Assembly: GCF_004214795.1 (NCBI RefSeq)
Contig: NZ_CP035928.1
Span: forward strand, 682,001-746,000
Reading direction: 5' to 3'
DNA: 64,000 nucleotides
Source of the DNA: Malaciobacter pacificus
GTDB taxonomy: Bacteria > Campylobacterota > Campylobacteria > Campylobacterales > Arcobacteraceae
In this document: in pieces, positions 16,454-26,264 of the stretch
Layout: every line of letters starts with the position of its first letter
Position numbering within the stretch: position 1 is the first letter of the stretch
Program-made: the position numbers and the translations under genes
The notes under the pieces: model-generated
Databases searched by the model: none
The model's input: the letters and a program-made list of their open reading frames with translations, nothing else
What the model was told of the DNA's origin: nothing

Positions 16454-16545
16454 ATTTTCGCCAATTCTTTGCCTTTTTAATTTGGATTATATTATCTTTT
16501 TTGTTTATATTAAATATAATAACCTAAAAATCTTAAGGAAGCAAA
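16454..16545. repeat. Direct repeat copy B: promoter region of ugd
   Basis: The partner of 15991-16078. It carries a minus-strand -10 box at 16486-16491, which would drive the RHH gene, and a plus-strand TATAAT at 16515-16520 for ugd. The copies flank the RHH gene and the NEGV relic like the ends of a cassette. Confidence 0.85.
16515..16520 (+). promoter_or_regulatory. -10 box of ugd and the start of the polysaccharide locus
   Basis: TATAAT lies 31 bases before the ugd ATG, with AAGGAAG as ribosome site. It is the first clear rightward promoter of the polysaccharide gene block. Confidence 0.55.
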
Positions 16546-16551
16546 CATCAT

Positions 16552-17556
16552 ATGAAGATTGCTATTGCTGGAACAGGCTATGTAGGACTTTCAAACGCTC
16601 TTTTACTATCACAACAAAATGAAGTAATAGCACTAGATATAATCCCTCAAAAAGTAGAACTCTTAAACAACAAAAAATCACCAATCAAAGATAAAGAGAT
16701 AGAAGAGTATCTACAAAAAGATAACATAAACTTCACAGCAACCTTAGATAAACAAAAAGCCTACCAAAACGCAGACTTCATAATCATAGCAACACCAACA
16801 GACTATGACCCACAAACAAACTACTTCAACACAAAATCTGTAGAATCAGTAATAAAAGATATCATAGAAATAAACCCAAACACAACAATAGTAATAAAAT
16901 CAACTATTCCAGTAGGATACACAAAAGAAGTATCAAAAAAATTCAATACAAATAATATAATCTTCTCACCAGAATTCCTAAGAGAAGGAAAAGCACTATA
17001 TGATAATCTATACCCTTCTAGAATAATAGTAGGTGAAAAATCAAAGCGAGCCCAAACCTTTGCAAAACTACTAGAACAAGGTGCTAAAAAAGAAAACATT
17101 GATATATTATTCACAAACTCAACAGAAGCAGAAGCTATAAAACTATTTTCAAATACATATCTAGCCATGAGAGTAGCATACTTCAATGAACTAGACTCTT
17201 ATGCTCAAACTCACAACTTAGATACAAAACAAATCATAGATGGAGTTGGATTAGACCCAAGAATAGGAAATCCCAAGGTAGTTGGTATTTATAGACTGAT
17301 TATGAAAAGTGGAAGTGATAACTTTAGACAAAGTGCTATTCAAGGCATCATGAAAAGAATCAAAGCAAAAGGTATCGAAGTAGTTATCTATGAACCAGAA
17401 CTAAAAGACAAAGAGTTTTATAACTCAAAAGTCATAAACGATTTAGAAGAGTTTAAACTCCTAAGTGATTTAATAGTAGCAAATAGAATGGAATCACCTC
17501 TAGAAGAGATTAAAGAAAAAGTTTATACTAGAGATATTTTTAATAGTGATAGTTAA
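16552..17556 (+). CDS. ugd: UDP-glucose 6-dehydrogenase with an internal deletion removing the catalytic cysteine
   Basis: 334 residues. The Rossmann start [48 protein letters not shown] and the C-terminal [13 protein letters not shown] match E. coli-type Ugd of about 388 residues closely. At residues 234-245 the sequence goes from LDPRIGN straight to PKVVG. Related enzymes have about 54 residues in between, including GYGGYCLPKDTKQ with the catalytic cysteine and the lysine for the thioester. The deletion keeps the frame, so a stable but catalytically dead protein is likely. It would otherwise make UDP-glucuronate for surface sugars. First gene of the polysaccharide locus; manC follows 15 bases later. 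Confidence 0.9.
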   Translation: MKIAIAGTGYVGLSNALLLSQQNEVIALDIIPQKVELLNNKKSPIKDKEIEEYLQKDNINFTATLDKQKAYQNADFIIIATPTDYDPQTNYFNTKSVESVIKDIIEINPNTTIVIKSTIPVGYTKEVSKKFNTNNIIFSPEFLREGKALYDNLYPSRIIVGEKSKRAQTFAKLLEQGAKKENIDILFTNSTEAEAIKLFSNTYLAMRVAYFNELDSYAQTHNLDTKQIIDGVGLDPRIGNPKVVGIYRLIMKSGSDNFRQSAIQGIMKRIKAKGIEVVIYEPELKDKEFYNSKVINDLEEFKLLSDLIVANRMESPLEEIKEKVYTRDIFNSDS

Positions 17557-17571
17557 GAAAAGGACCAAAAA

Positions 17572-18993
17572 ATGACAAACATAATCCTATGCGGAGGAAG
17601 TGGAACAAGATTGTGGCCAATAAGTAGAACACTTATGCCAAAACAATTCGTAAAACTATTCTCTCATAATAAAAAAATAAAATCATTGTTCCAATTAACA
17701 GTTCAAAGAAACTCAAAAATATGTGATAGTCAATTTATAGTCTCAAATACAGAACAATACTTCCTAGCCCTAGATCAACTTGAAGAATTAAGTAAAACAA
17801 ATAATAAATACCTCCTAGAACCAATAGGAAGAAATACTGCCCCTGCTATTGCCCTAGCTTGTATGCAATTAGATAAAGATGAAATAGTCCTAGTAACTCC
17901 AAGTGATCACCTAATAAAAAATGAAATAGAATATGAAAAAGTTCTATTAAAAGCAAAAGAATTAGCTGAAGATAATAACCTAGTAACCTTCGGTATTACC
18001 CCAACATTTCCTGAAACTGGATTTGGATATATTGAATCACAAAATGAGTTTGATGTAAAAGCCTTCCATGAAAAACCAGACTTAAATACAGCAACTTCCT
18101 ACCTAAAAGCAGGAAACTACTACTGGAATAGTGGTATGTTTATGTTTAAAGCAGGTGTGTTTTTAAATGAACTAAAAAAATACTCTCCAAATATTTATGA
18201 AACATCACTAAATGCCCTAAATAATGCAAATAAAGAAAATGACCTAACTAGAATAAAACATACTGATATGATAAATATCCCAGAAGATAGTATAGATTAC
18301 GCTGTAATGGAAAAATCTTCTATAGTAAAAGTAATACCCTCTAATATAAACTGGTCAGATGTAGGTAGCTTTGATGCCCTTTATGAAGAACTTCCATGGA
18401 GTGAAACGGAATCCTGCAGCGAAGCAAAGGTAAAAGATGAAAATAATAATACATTAAATGAAAATCATATATCAATAGATTCTAAAAATAATCTAATATA
18501 TGGTAATGATAGAATAATAGCAACAGTAGATGTAGAAGATCTTATTGTAATAGATACAGGAGATGCACTACTAGTATCAAAAAAAGGCTCTTCTCAAAAA
18601 GTAAAAAAAGTAGTAGAAAAACTAAAACAACAAAACTCCCAACTACATAATATCCACCTAACAGGACATAGACCATGGGGAACATATACAGTACTAGAAG
18701 ATAAAAGTGGATATAAAATAAAAAGAATAGAAGTAAAACCAGGAAAAAGACTATCCCTTCAAAAACACTTCCATAGAAATGAACACTGGATAGTAGTATC
18801 AGGAACTGCAACAGTAACAGTAGGAGATAAAAAACAATATATCAGACCAAATGAAAGTACATATATAAAAATGGGAGAACTTCATAGACTAGAAAATGAA
18901 GGAAAAATACCAGTAGTACTAATAGAAGCCCAAGTTGGTGAGTATACAGGTGAAGATGATATTGTTAGGGTTGATGATGATTTTAGGATGTAA
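17572..18993 (+). CDS. manC: Mannose-1-phosphate guanylyltransferase / mannose-6-phosphate isomerase
   Basis: 473 residues, the type II bifunctional form. The N-terminal nucleotidyltransferase has the signature LCGGSGTRLWPISR at residues 6-19 and the FHEKPD and YYWNSGMF segments. The C-terminal cupin (about 360-473) holds the isomerase site with RPWGTYTVLE, QKHFHRNEHW and GELHRLEN. It makes GDP-mannose for surface polysaccharide. No GDP-mannose dehydratase is seen in this window, so mannose itself or a product of genes elsewhere is the likely use. Confidence 0.95.
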   Translation: MTNIILCGGSGTRLWPISRTLMPKQFVKLFSHNKKIKSLFQLTVQRNSKICDSQFIVSNTEQYFLALDQLEELSKTNNKYLLEPIGRNTAPAIALACMQLDKDEIVLVTPSDHLIKNEIEYEKVLLKAKELAEDNNLVTFGITPTFPETGFGYIESQNEFDVKAFHEKPDLNTATSYLKAGNYYWNSGMFMFKAGVFLNELKKYSPNIYETSLNALNNANKENDLTRIKHTDMINIPEDSIDYAVMEKSSIVKVIPSNINWSDVGSFDALYEELPWSETESCSEAKVKDENNNTLNENHISIDSKNNLIYGNDRIIATVDVEDLIVIDTGDALLVSKKGSSQKVKKVVEKLKQQNSQLHNIHLTGHRPWGTYTVLEDKSGYKIKRIEVKPGKRLSLQKHFHRNEHWIVVSGTATVTVGDKKQYIRPNESTYIKMGELHRLENEGKIPVVLIEAQVGEYTGEDDIVRVDDDFRM

Positions 18994-19153
18994 AATTTGC
19001 AAAAAATCAATAAAAATATAAAAATGAGTCATTTCTGAGACATTTGTATAGTACAATACATGATGAAAATATAACGGTAAAATATACTTGTTTATTATTT
19101 ACTAAGTTGTAAGAAGATAAAATATTTGTCTTAAAAATAGGGAGTAATGAAGT

Positions 19154-20287
19154 TTGAAAAAAGTCCTACTAGTATTCGGAACAAGACCAGAAGCAATAAA
19201 AATGGCACCATTAGTAAAAGCCTTTGAAGAAGAGAGCTCAATTGAATCAAAAGTATGTGTAACAGCACAACATAGAGAAATGCTTGATCAAGTTCTTGAA
19301 ATGTTTGATATTAAACCTGATTATGATTTAAATATTATGAAACCAGGTCAAGATCTTTTTGATGTAACTTCAAATGTTCTTTTGGGATTAAAAGAAGTAT
19401 TAAATGACTTTAATCCTGATGTAGTTTTAGTTCATGGTGATACAACTACTACTAGTGCATCTTCACTAGCTGCTTTTTATAATAAAATAAAAGTAGGACA
19501 TGTTGAAGCAGGACTCAGAACAGGTGATTTATACTCTCCATGGCCAGAAGAAGCAAATAGACAAATAACAGGTGTATTAGCAAACTATCACTTTGCTCCC
19601 ACAACAACATCTCAAAATAATCTTCTAAAAGAAAATAAAGATCCAAAAAATATAATAGTAACTGGTAATACAGTTATTGATGCACTTTTTTTAGCATTAG
19701 ATAAAATAGAAAAAAATGAAGAATTAAAAACTAAAATTGTAAATTCTATAAACTCTCAATATGAATTAAAAGAAAATAAAAAACTAATCTTAGTAACAGG
19801 ACATAGAAGAGAAAACTTTGGAGATGGATTTATAAATATTTGTGAAGCTTTAAAAACACTTGCAATAAACAATCCCGATGTAGATATAGTATATCCAGTA
19901 CACTTAAATCCAAATGTACAAAAACCAGTTAAAGAAATACTATCAGATACTAAAAATGTATTTTTAATAGAACCACTTCAATATGAACAATTTATATATA
20001 TGATGAATAAATCATATTTTATAATAACAGATTCAGGAGGAATACAAGAAGAGGCACCAAGTTTGGGAAAACCTGTATTAGTTATGAGAGATACAACAGA
20101 GCGACCAGAAGCAGTGGAAGCTGGAACTGTAAAATTAGTAGGAACAAATAAAGAGACTATTATCAAAGAGGCTCAAAATCTTATAGATAATGAAGAAGAA
20201 TACAACAAAATGTCAAAAGCACACAATCCATATGGAGATGGTAAGGCTTGTGAGAGAATTGTAAATTTTATTAAGGAAACAAAATAA
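19154..20287 (+). CDS. wecB: UDP-N-acetylglucosamine 2-epimerase (non-hydrolysing)
   Basis: 377 residues. It converts UDP-GlcNAc to UDP-ManNAc. The start [19 protein letters not shown], the HGDTTTT and [10 protein letters not shown] segments, [10 protein letters not shown] and [14 protein letters not shown] with RDTTERPEA are all diagnostic. The start is TTG with GGGAG 9 bases upstream. A 160-base gap after manC carries possible -10 boxes (TACAAT at 19052-19057, TAAAAT near 19078), so a new transcript may begin here. It pairs with the wecC that follows after one base. Confidence 0.96.
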   Translation: MKKVLLVFGTRPEAIKMAPLVKAFEEESSIESKVCVTAQHREMLDQVLEMFDIKPDYDLNIMKPGQDLFDVTSNVLLGLKEVLNDFNPDVVLVHGDTTTTSASSLAAFYNKIKVGHVEAGLRTGDLYSPWPEEANRQITGVLANYHFAPTTTSQNNLLKENKDPKNIIVTGNTVIDALFLALDKIEKNEELKTKIVNSINSQYELKENKKLILVTGHRRENFGDGFINICEALKTLAINNPDVDIVYPVHLNPNVQKPVKEILSDTKNVFLIEPLQYEQFIYMMNKSYFIITDSGGIQEEAPSLGKPVLVMRDTTERPEAVEAGTVKLVGTNKETIIKEAQNLIDNEEEYNKMSKAHNPYGDGKACERIVNFIKETK

Positions 20288-20288
20288 T

Positions 20289-21485
20289 ATGAATCAAAAT
20301 AAAAAGATATGTGTAATAGGACTTGGATATATAGGTTTACCAACAGCAGCACTTTTGGCAAATAGAGGTTATAGTGTACATGGAGTAGATGTAGTTCAAA
20401 GTACAGTTGATACTATCAACCAAGGTAAAATTCATATTGTAGAACCAGAACTTGATACATTTGTACAAAGTGCTGTAAATAGTGGAAAATTAAAAGCAAG
20501 CCTAAAACCTGATATTGCAGATGTATTTATCATAGCTGTTCCTACTCCTTTTCATGATGGGCATGTACCAAATGTGGATTATGTAGTAAGTGCTACAAAA
20601 GCAATAACTTCTTATGTAAAAGATGGTGATATAGTGATACTTGAATCAACATCACCAGTAGGAACTACAGAGCTTGTAGAAAAGACTCTAAAAGAAGAAG
20701 ATGTAGATACAAGCAAACTTTATATAGCTCACTGTCCTGAGAGAGTACTTCCTGGTCATATCATGAGAGAACTTGTGGAAAATGATAGAATCGTAGGTGG
20801 TCTTACACCAGAAGCTACAGAAAAAACTGTAGAATTTTATAAAACTTTTGTAAGTGGTGCGGTACTTTCAACAGATGCAAGAACAGCTGAAATGGCAAAA
20901 TTAACTGAAAACTCTTTTAGAGATACAAATATAGCTTTTGCAAATGAATTATCTATGTTATGTGATAAGTTTGATATAAACGTATGGGAATTAATATCTT
21001 TAGCAAATAGACACCCAAGAGTAAATATACTTCAACCAGGTGCTGGAGTAGGAGGTCACTGTATAGCTGTAGATCCATGGTTTATAGTTCATGCAGGTGG
21101 TGAAACAGCTAAGATGATAAGAACAGCAAGGGAAGTAAATACATATAAAACAGAGTGGGCTATAGAGAAGATAAAAAATGCTGCACTAGCTTACGAAGTT
21201 GAAAATGGAAGAAAAGCAAAAGTAGCTTGTATGGGATTAGCATTTAAACCTGATATTGATGACTTAAGAGAATCACCAGCACTTTATATAGCTAGAAGAC
21301 TTAAAGCTGATGGACTAGATGTATTAGCAGTTGAGCCGAATATAGAGAGTCATAAAGAATTTGAAATAGTAAATTATAAAGAGGCTATAAAACAAGCCGA
21401 TATAGTGACATTTTTAGTAGCACATAAAGAGTTTAAATCTTTAGAAATTCAAACTGATTTAGACTTTTGTGGAGTTTTAAATTGA
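20289..21485 (+). CDS. wecC: UDP-N-acetyl-D-mannosamine dehydrogenase
   Basis: 398 residues. It oxidises UDP-ManNAc to UDP-ManNAcA using NAD. The Rossmann loop is VIGLGYIGLPTAALLANRG, and the catalytic cysteine is intact in GAGVGGHCIAVDPWF at about residues 253-267, unlike in the ugd of this locus. The C-terminal part AFKPDIDDLRESPALYIA is typical. With wecB and wecG it indicates a ManNAcA residue in the polymer. Confidence 0.96.
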   Translation: MNQNKKICVIGLGYIGLPTAALLANRGYSVHGVDVVQSTVDTINQGKIHIVEPELDTFVQSAVNSGKLKASLKPDIADVFIIAVPTPFHDGHVPNVDYVVSATKAITSYVKDGDIVILESTSPVGTTELVEKTLKEEDVDTSKLYIAHCPERVLPGHIMRELVENDRIVGGLTPEATEKTVEFYKTFVSGAVLSTDARTAEMAKLTENSFRDTNIAFANELSMLCDKFDINVWELISLANRHPRVNILQPGAGVGGHCIAVDPWFIVHAGGETAKMIRTAREVNTYKTEWAIEKIKNAALAYEVENGRKAKVACMGLAFKPDIDDLRESPALYIARRLKADGLDVLAVEPNIESHKEFEIVNYKEAIKQADIVTFLVAHKEFKSLEIQTDLDFCGVLN

Positions 21486-21545
21486 TTACGTATATCAAAA
21501 TAAATTCTTTAATAAAAATAATGTTTTAACTAAGAAAAACTATTA

Positions 21546-23075
21546 ATGACCCAAAACAACAAACGAATAGCCAAAAACACAATGTTTCTTTACTTCCGTA
21601 TGATTATCATCATGGCAGTAGGTTTTTATACTGTAAGAGTCGTATTAGATATACTTGGTGTAACAGATTTTGGTCTTTACAATCTTGTGGCTAGTTTTGT
21701 TCTTCTCATGGCTGTTTTGAATAATACTTTAACAGGCGGTACACAAAGATTTTTGACTTTTGAAATAGGCAAAGGTGACTTAGTAAAACTCAAACAGACT
21801 TTTTCAACTGCTGTAATGATTCATATCGCTTTAGCTTTATTAATTTTACTTTTAGGTGAAACTATTGGTCTTTGGCTATTGTATGAAAAGATAAGTATCC
21901 CAGCTGATAGATTTGATGCTGCATTTTGGGTTTATCAGTTTGCTATATTTTCTATTATGGTCACAGTTATGCAAGTACCTTACCACGCTTTGATTATAGC
22001 TCATGAAAGGATGCATATATTTGCCTATGTAAGTATTGTTGAAGCTATTTTAAAACTTTTTGTTGTTTATTTACTGTTGGTTATATCATTTGATAAATTA
22101 ATAATTTATGGTATTTTGATGTTTTTAGTTTCATTAACAATTGCTTTATATTATAGAATTTATGTGTTAAAAAATTATGAAGAGTCTCATTTTACACTTA
22201 TGTTTGATAAACATATTATTAAATCTATGATGCAATTTTCAGGTTGGAATTTATTTGGAACATTAGGTGCAATGTTATCTAATCATGGAGTATCTATACT
22301 TTTAAATCTATATTTTGGACCTGTGGCAAATGCTGCACATGCTATTTCAATGCAAGTGAGTAATGGATTAAATCAATTTGTAAATAGTTTTCAAACAGCT
22401 ATAACACCACAAATAACTAAACTATATGCATCAAATAAAATAAATGAACTAAATAATTTTTTATATCAAAATACTAAGTATGCATTTTTATTACTTTGGA
22501 TAATGGTATTACCAATCATTTTAAAGTTAGATTATGTTTTATCTGTATGGTTAACGCAAATACCTGAAAATACAATTATTTTTACAAAATTACTTATGAT
22601 ATATGGTTTAATGTATTCTTTTATACGTCCAATGGTTATGGCTATACAAGCAACTGGAAAAGTTAAAGGTATTCAAATTAGTGCTGGAGTGTTATTGATT
22701 CTTGTTTTACCAATTTCATGGGTTTTATTAGAAAATGATTTTCCTATATATTCTCCATTTATAGTGATGCTTTGCATGTGGATTTTTCATATTTTATTAG
22801 AAATATTTTTCTTAAAAAGATTAATAGGTTTTTCATTGATAAGCTTTTTAAAAATATCTTTTGCTCCTCTTATAATCATTATAAGCATTTCTTTACTATC
22901 ACTAAATTATTTATCTAATTTGATAGATAATAATATTTATCAACTATTACTTTTTTTTGTAGTGTCTATATTTGTAAATTTTATTTTAATCTATTTTATA
23001 GGTATAGATTTACAAACAAGAAAAAAACTAAAAATTATTTTTAAAAATAAGTTTAAATTACAAGGAAATAGATGA
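21546..23075 (+). CDS. Polysaccharide flippase, Wzx/MATE-like
   Basis: 509 residues with about 12-14 predicted membrane helices across its length. The family start FLYFRMIIIMAVGFYTVRVV, then FGLYNLVASFV and GGTQRFLTFE, matches oligosaccharide flippases of the Wzx superfamily. It should move the lipid-linked repeat unit across the inner membrane. Its 3-prime end overlaps the FrhB-type gene by 4 bases. Confidence 0.92.
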   Translation: MTQNNKRIAKNTMFLYFRMIIIMAVGFYTVRVVLDILGVTDFGLYNLVASFVLLMAVLNNTLTGGTQRFLTFEIGKGDLVKLKQTFSTAVMIHIALALLILLLGETIGLWLLYEKISIPADRFDAAFWVYQFAIFSIMVTVMQVPYHALIIAHERMHIFAYVSIVEAILKLFVVYLLLVISFDKLIIYGILMFLVSLTIALYYRIYVLKNYEESHFTLMFDKHIIKSMMQFSGWNLFGTLGAMLSNHGVSILLNLYFGPVANAAHAISMQVSNGLNQFVNSFQTAITPQITKLYASNKINELNNFLYQNTKYAFLLLWIMVLPIILKLDYVLSVWLTQIPENTIIFTKLLMIYGLMYSFIRPMVMAIQATGKVKGIQISAGVLLILVLPISWVLLENDFPIYSPFIVMLCMWIFHILLEIFFLKRLIGFSLISFLKISFAPLIIIISISLLSLNYLSNLIDNNIYQLLLFFVVSIFVNFILIYFIGIDLQTRKKLKIIFKNKFKLQGNR

Positions 23076-24370
23076 GTTTCAATATTATAAAAACTACTGT
23101 ACAAAAAGATCAATGTATAGGTTGTGGAACTTGCGATGCTATTTGCCCCGTAGATGTTTTAAAAATGGATTTTAACTCAATAGGTATGTATGAACCTATT
23201 GAATCAGAGGGTTGTTTAGATAAATGTACACTTTGTATGGATGCTTGCCCTTTTGTAGAAGAGAATAAAGATGAAAAAGAGTTAGCAAAAGATATCTATG
23301 AAGATGAAGAAAATATAAATTTTCATAAAGATTTAGGCTATTTTGTAAATACCTATGAAGTACATAAAAAAGATACTTATGAAAGGTTAAAGTCAGCATC
23401 TGGTGGAGCAGGACATTCACTACTGAAAAATTTACTTGAGCAAAAGCTTGTAGATACAATATTGACAGTAGAATCAAATAATGATCCAGATAAACTTTTC
23501 AAGTTTTCTAACTTTAAAGAGATTAAAGAGTTAGAAAAAATAAGAGGCTCAGTATATTATCCTACAGAAATGTCTGAAGTTTTAGATTATGTTTTGAAAA
23601 ATGATGGAAGATATGCTATTACTACACTTCCATGTTTTGCAAAAGCTATCAGGCTTGCACAAGCTAAAAATAGTAAACTAAGAAAAAGAATCAGATTTAT
23701 CATAGGTCTTGTTTGTGGGCAGATGAAAACAAAGGAGTTTGCCCATGCTTTGGCAAAAGTTGCTATTGGAACAGATAGATTGAAAAAAGTCAATTTTAGA
23801 GTCAAACAAGAAAACAAATCAGCGATAAATTTTGGTTTTGAATTTACAAGTATTGATGAAAAAAAAGTTAATAGACTTTCAAATGCAGATCTCCCTTCAA
23901 AGTTGTGGGGAAGCAGAGCCTTTACTCCAAATGCTTGTAATAGTTGTACAGATGTTTTTGCTCATTGTGCAGATGTAGTTCTGATGGATGCTTGGCTACC
24001 TGATTATATGAAAGATTATAAAGGTCATACTTTAGCAATAGCTCGTACAAATGAAATAGATGAAATTATTTGTAATAGTAATGATGTATCGATTGAAATG
24101 ATTGATTATAATTTAGTATATAAATCTCAAGAAATGGTAGTAGATACTAAAAATAATTATAAATATGGTAATAAAAATTATTTTATTAATAAAATAATAA
24201 AATATAGAAAAGAAATACAAAAACTAAGTAATAGTGGATATGAAGAGAATAAGAAAAAAATTAATTCATTATTAAAAAAAATTAGAGTGATGGGAAAGCT
24301 TTCTAATATCAATAATCTTGAAAGTATTTCAAAAAAAATAGTTAATAAATTTAAAAGGTTTAATAAATGA
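23072..24370 (+). CDS. FrhB-type 4Fe-4S/flavin oxidoreductase of a polysaccharide cluster
   Basis: 432 residues. The N-terminal ferredoxin module has two cluster motifs, CIGCGTCDAICP and CLDKCTLCMDACP (residues about 12-70). The F420 hydrogenase beta-subunit N- and C-domains follow, with the family features ASGGAGHSLL, CFAKAIRLA, GLVCGQMKT and CNSCTDVFAHCADV. The family transfers electrons in archaea, but its bacterial members often sit in surface-polysaccharide loci beside a pyruvyl transferase, as here. The reaction in this setting is not known to me. It overlaps the flippase and the pyruvyl-transferase gene by 4 bases each. Confidence 0.9.
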   Translation: MSFNIIKTTVQKDQCIGCGTCDAICPVDVLKMDFNSIGMYEPIESEGCLDKCTLCMDACPFVEENKDEKELAKDIYEDEENINFHKDLGYFVNTYEVHKKDTYERLKSASGGAGHSLLKNLLEQKLVDTILTVESNNDPDKLFKFSNFKEIKELEKIRGSVYYPTEMSEVLDYVLKNDGRYAITTLPCFAKAIRLAQAKNSKLRKRIRFIIGLVCGQMKTKEFAHALAKVAIGTDRLKKVNFRVKQENKSAINFGFEFTSIDEKKVNRLSNADLPSKLWGSRAFTPNACNSCTDVFAHCADVVLMDAWLPDYMKDYKGHTLAIARTNEIDEIICNSNDVSIEMIDYNLVYKSQEMVVDTKNNYKYGNKNYFINKIIKYRKEIQKLSNSGYEENKKKINSLLKKIRVMGKLSNINNLESISKKIVNKFKRFNK

Positions 24371-25476
24371 AAATAGCAGTACTGACAATGACTTTCAATA
24401 ATAATTATGGAGGGTATTTACAATCATATGCACTAATTGAAACACTAAAAAAACTTGGTCATGAACCAATGTTATTGTTTGTACAGTCAAATGATCTAAG
24501 TCTTAAAACTAAATTTAAAAAATATTTAAAAAGATATTTTTTATCTTATGTAACAACTAGATGGAAGAATGAACGATTTAAAAATATTATTGAAAAAAAT
24601 ACTAAATACTTTGTTGATAGATATATTATACCCAAAACTGATCCAATATACTCATTTGATGATTTTAAAAAGTATGGGGATAAGTTTGATGCTTATATTG
24701 TTGGTAGTGATCAAGTTTGGCGACCTACTATGTATAAGTATATCGACAGGGCTTTTTTTGATTTTGTAATAAATCCAAAAGCAATTTTACTTTCTTATGC
24801 TCCATCATTTGGACTTGATAAATGGGAATTTACTCCGGAGCAAACTTCAAAGTTTAAAAAACAAATTAAAAGATTTAAAGCAGTATCAGTTAGGGAAAAT
24901 AGTGGAGTTTTACTTTGTAAAAATAATTTTGGAATTAATGTTCAGCATGTTCTTGATCCAACTATGCTATTAGAAAAAGATGATTATGATAAAATCATAA
25001 AACAAGAAAATGAATCTGATTTTAATGGTGAATTATTATCCTATATTTTAGATGAAACACACGATAAAAAATATCTTGAGGAGCTAATAGTTTCTACTCT
25101 TGGTTTAAAACCATACAGTATAAATGTTAAATCAAAAGATCCGAATGAGGATATTGAGAAGCAAATTTATCCAACAGTAACTTCATGGTTAAAAGGTTTT
25201 GATAATGCTAAGTATGTAGTAACTGATTCTTTCCATGGCTGTGTATTTTCTATCATATTTAATAAGCCTTTTATTGTATATGGAAATAAAAGCAGAGGAA
25301 TGGCTAGATTTAATTCTATTCTTAAAATATTTGGTCTAGAAGATAGGCTAGTTCTGAATAAAAGTGATATAAATATAGAAAAAATTCAAAGCCAAATTGA
25401 CTGGAAGAAAATAAATTTAATACTAAATAAGTATAAAGTTAGATCTAAAAATTTTTTAATTGATAACTTACAATAA
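24367..25476 (+). CDS. Polysaccharide pyruvyl transferase family protein
   Basis: 369 residues. The start LTMTFNNNYGGYLQSYALIE, the YIVGSDQVWRPTMY motif, SVRENSG, QHVLDPTMLL and the C-terminal TDSFHGCVFSIIFNKPFIV are the landmarks of the PS_pyruv_trans family. Members add pyruvate ketals from PEP to sugars, while some are sugar-chain enzymes of unproven chemistry. Coupling to the FrhB-type gene suggests the two act on the same sugar. Confidence 0.92.
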   Translation: MKIAVLTMTFNNNYGGYLQSYALIETLKKLGHEPMLLFVQSNDLSLKTKFKKYLKRYFLSYVTTRWKNERFKNIIEKNTKYFVDRYIIPKTDPIYSFDDFKKYGDKFDAYIVGSDQVWRPTMYKYIDRAFFDFVINPKAILLSYAPSFGLDKWEFTPEQTSKFKKQIKRFKAVSVRENSGVLLCKNNFGINVQHVLDPTMLLEKDDYDKIIKQENESDFNGELLSYILDETHDKKYLEELIVSTLGLKPYSINVKSKDPNEDIEKQIYPTVTSWLKGFDNAKYVVTDSFHGCVFSIIFNKPFIVYGNKSRGMARFNSILKIFGLEDRLVLNKSDINIEKIQSQIDWKKINLILNKYKVRSKNFLIDNLQ

Positions 25477-25484
25477 GGAATAAA

Positions 25485-26264
25485 ATGCAAGATGATTTAT
25501 TAGGAATATATTATATTTCATTAAAAAAAGATACTCATAGAAGAAATAAAATGTCAAAATCATTTAATGATGAATTTGAAAAAATGAACTATATAGAAGC
25601 AGTTTATGGAAAAAACTTAACTACAGAGGAGTACTTTAATAGAATGAATCATTTTTTTCATAATACTGATAAGTTAATAACTCCTGGTGAGCTTGGTTGT
25701 CTTATGAGTCATGAAAAAGCCTTGAAAAGTTTTATAGATTCAGATTACAAATATGCACTTATTCTTGAAGATGATATAATAGGTACTGAACAAGACATAA
25801 AAGAGATAAGAGATATTATAATTAATTTAAAAGAAGAATTTTTCTTTCATTGTGGTGGAATGGACGGTAGGAAAGCAAGTAAATATATTTTTGGAAAAAA
25901 AATAAAAAAAAATAAAAACATATTTTTATTAGCAGAATTTAGTATTAATCATTTATGGAGGGCATCTTCTTACTGTATTGATAAAAATACAGCTATTAAG
26001 TTATTAAATATATACAAGAATAATATTGCTGTTGCAGATGAGTGGAATAAAATTTTACCAAGACTAAAAGTTAAATCTTATGTAGCAAGTATATTGCTTC
26101 ATCCTATTGAACTTAGTGAGTCCAATCTTGAATCAGATAGATTATTAAAAAAAGACAAGATGACATTGATGAAGTTTTTAACCAAATCAGTTAGGAAAAT
26201 AAAAAACATTTTAAATAAAAAATTTTATAAATTAATTGGGTACAAAAATATTTATAATGATTAA
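25485..26264 (+). CDS. Glycosyltransferase family 25
   Basis: 259 residues. The GT25 pattern is clear: IYYISLKKDTHRRNKM at the start, IEAVYGKNL, TPGELGCLMSHEKALKSF and the metal-binding LILEDDI at about residues 91-97. GT25 enzymes add galactose or related sugars in lipooligosaccharide. It follows the pyruvyl-transferase gene by 8 bases and overlaps the next gene by 8 bases. Confidence 0.92.
   Translation: MQDDLLGIYYISLKKDTHRRNKMSKSFNDEFEKMNYIEAVYGKNLTTEEYFNRMNHFFHNTDKLITPGELGCLMSHEKALKSFIDSDYKYALILEDDIIGTEQDIKEIRDIIINLKEEFFFHCGGMDGRKASKYIFGKKIKKNKNIFLLAEFSINHLWRASSYCIDKNTAIKLLNIYKNNIAVADEWNKILPRLKVKSYVASILLHPIELSESNLESDRLLKKDKMTLMKFLTKSVRKIKNILNKKFYKLIGYKNIYND

Noticed and set aside
16821-17186. 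121-residue minus-strand frame inside ugd
   Set aside because: Antisense shadow without ribosome site or family motif.
18994-19153. Possible regulatory RNA between manC and wecB
   Set aside because: Only weak -10 boxes and short inverted repeats are visible; no structured leader or known riboswitch pattern.
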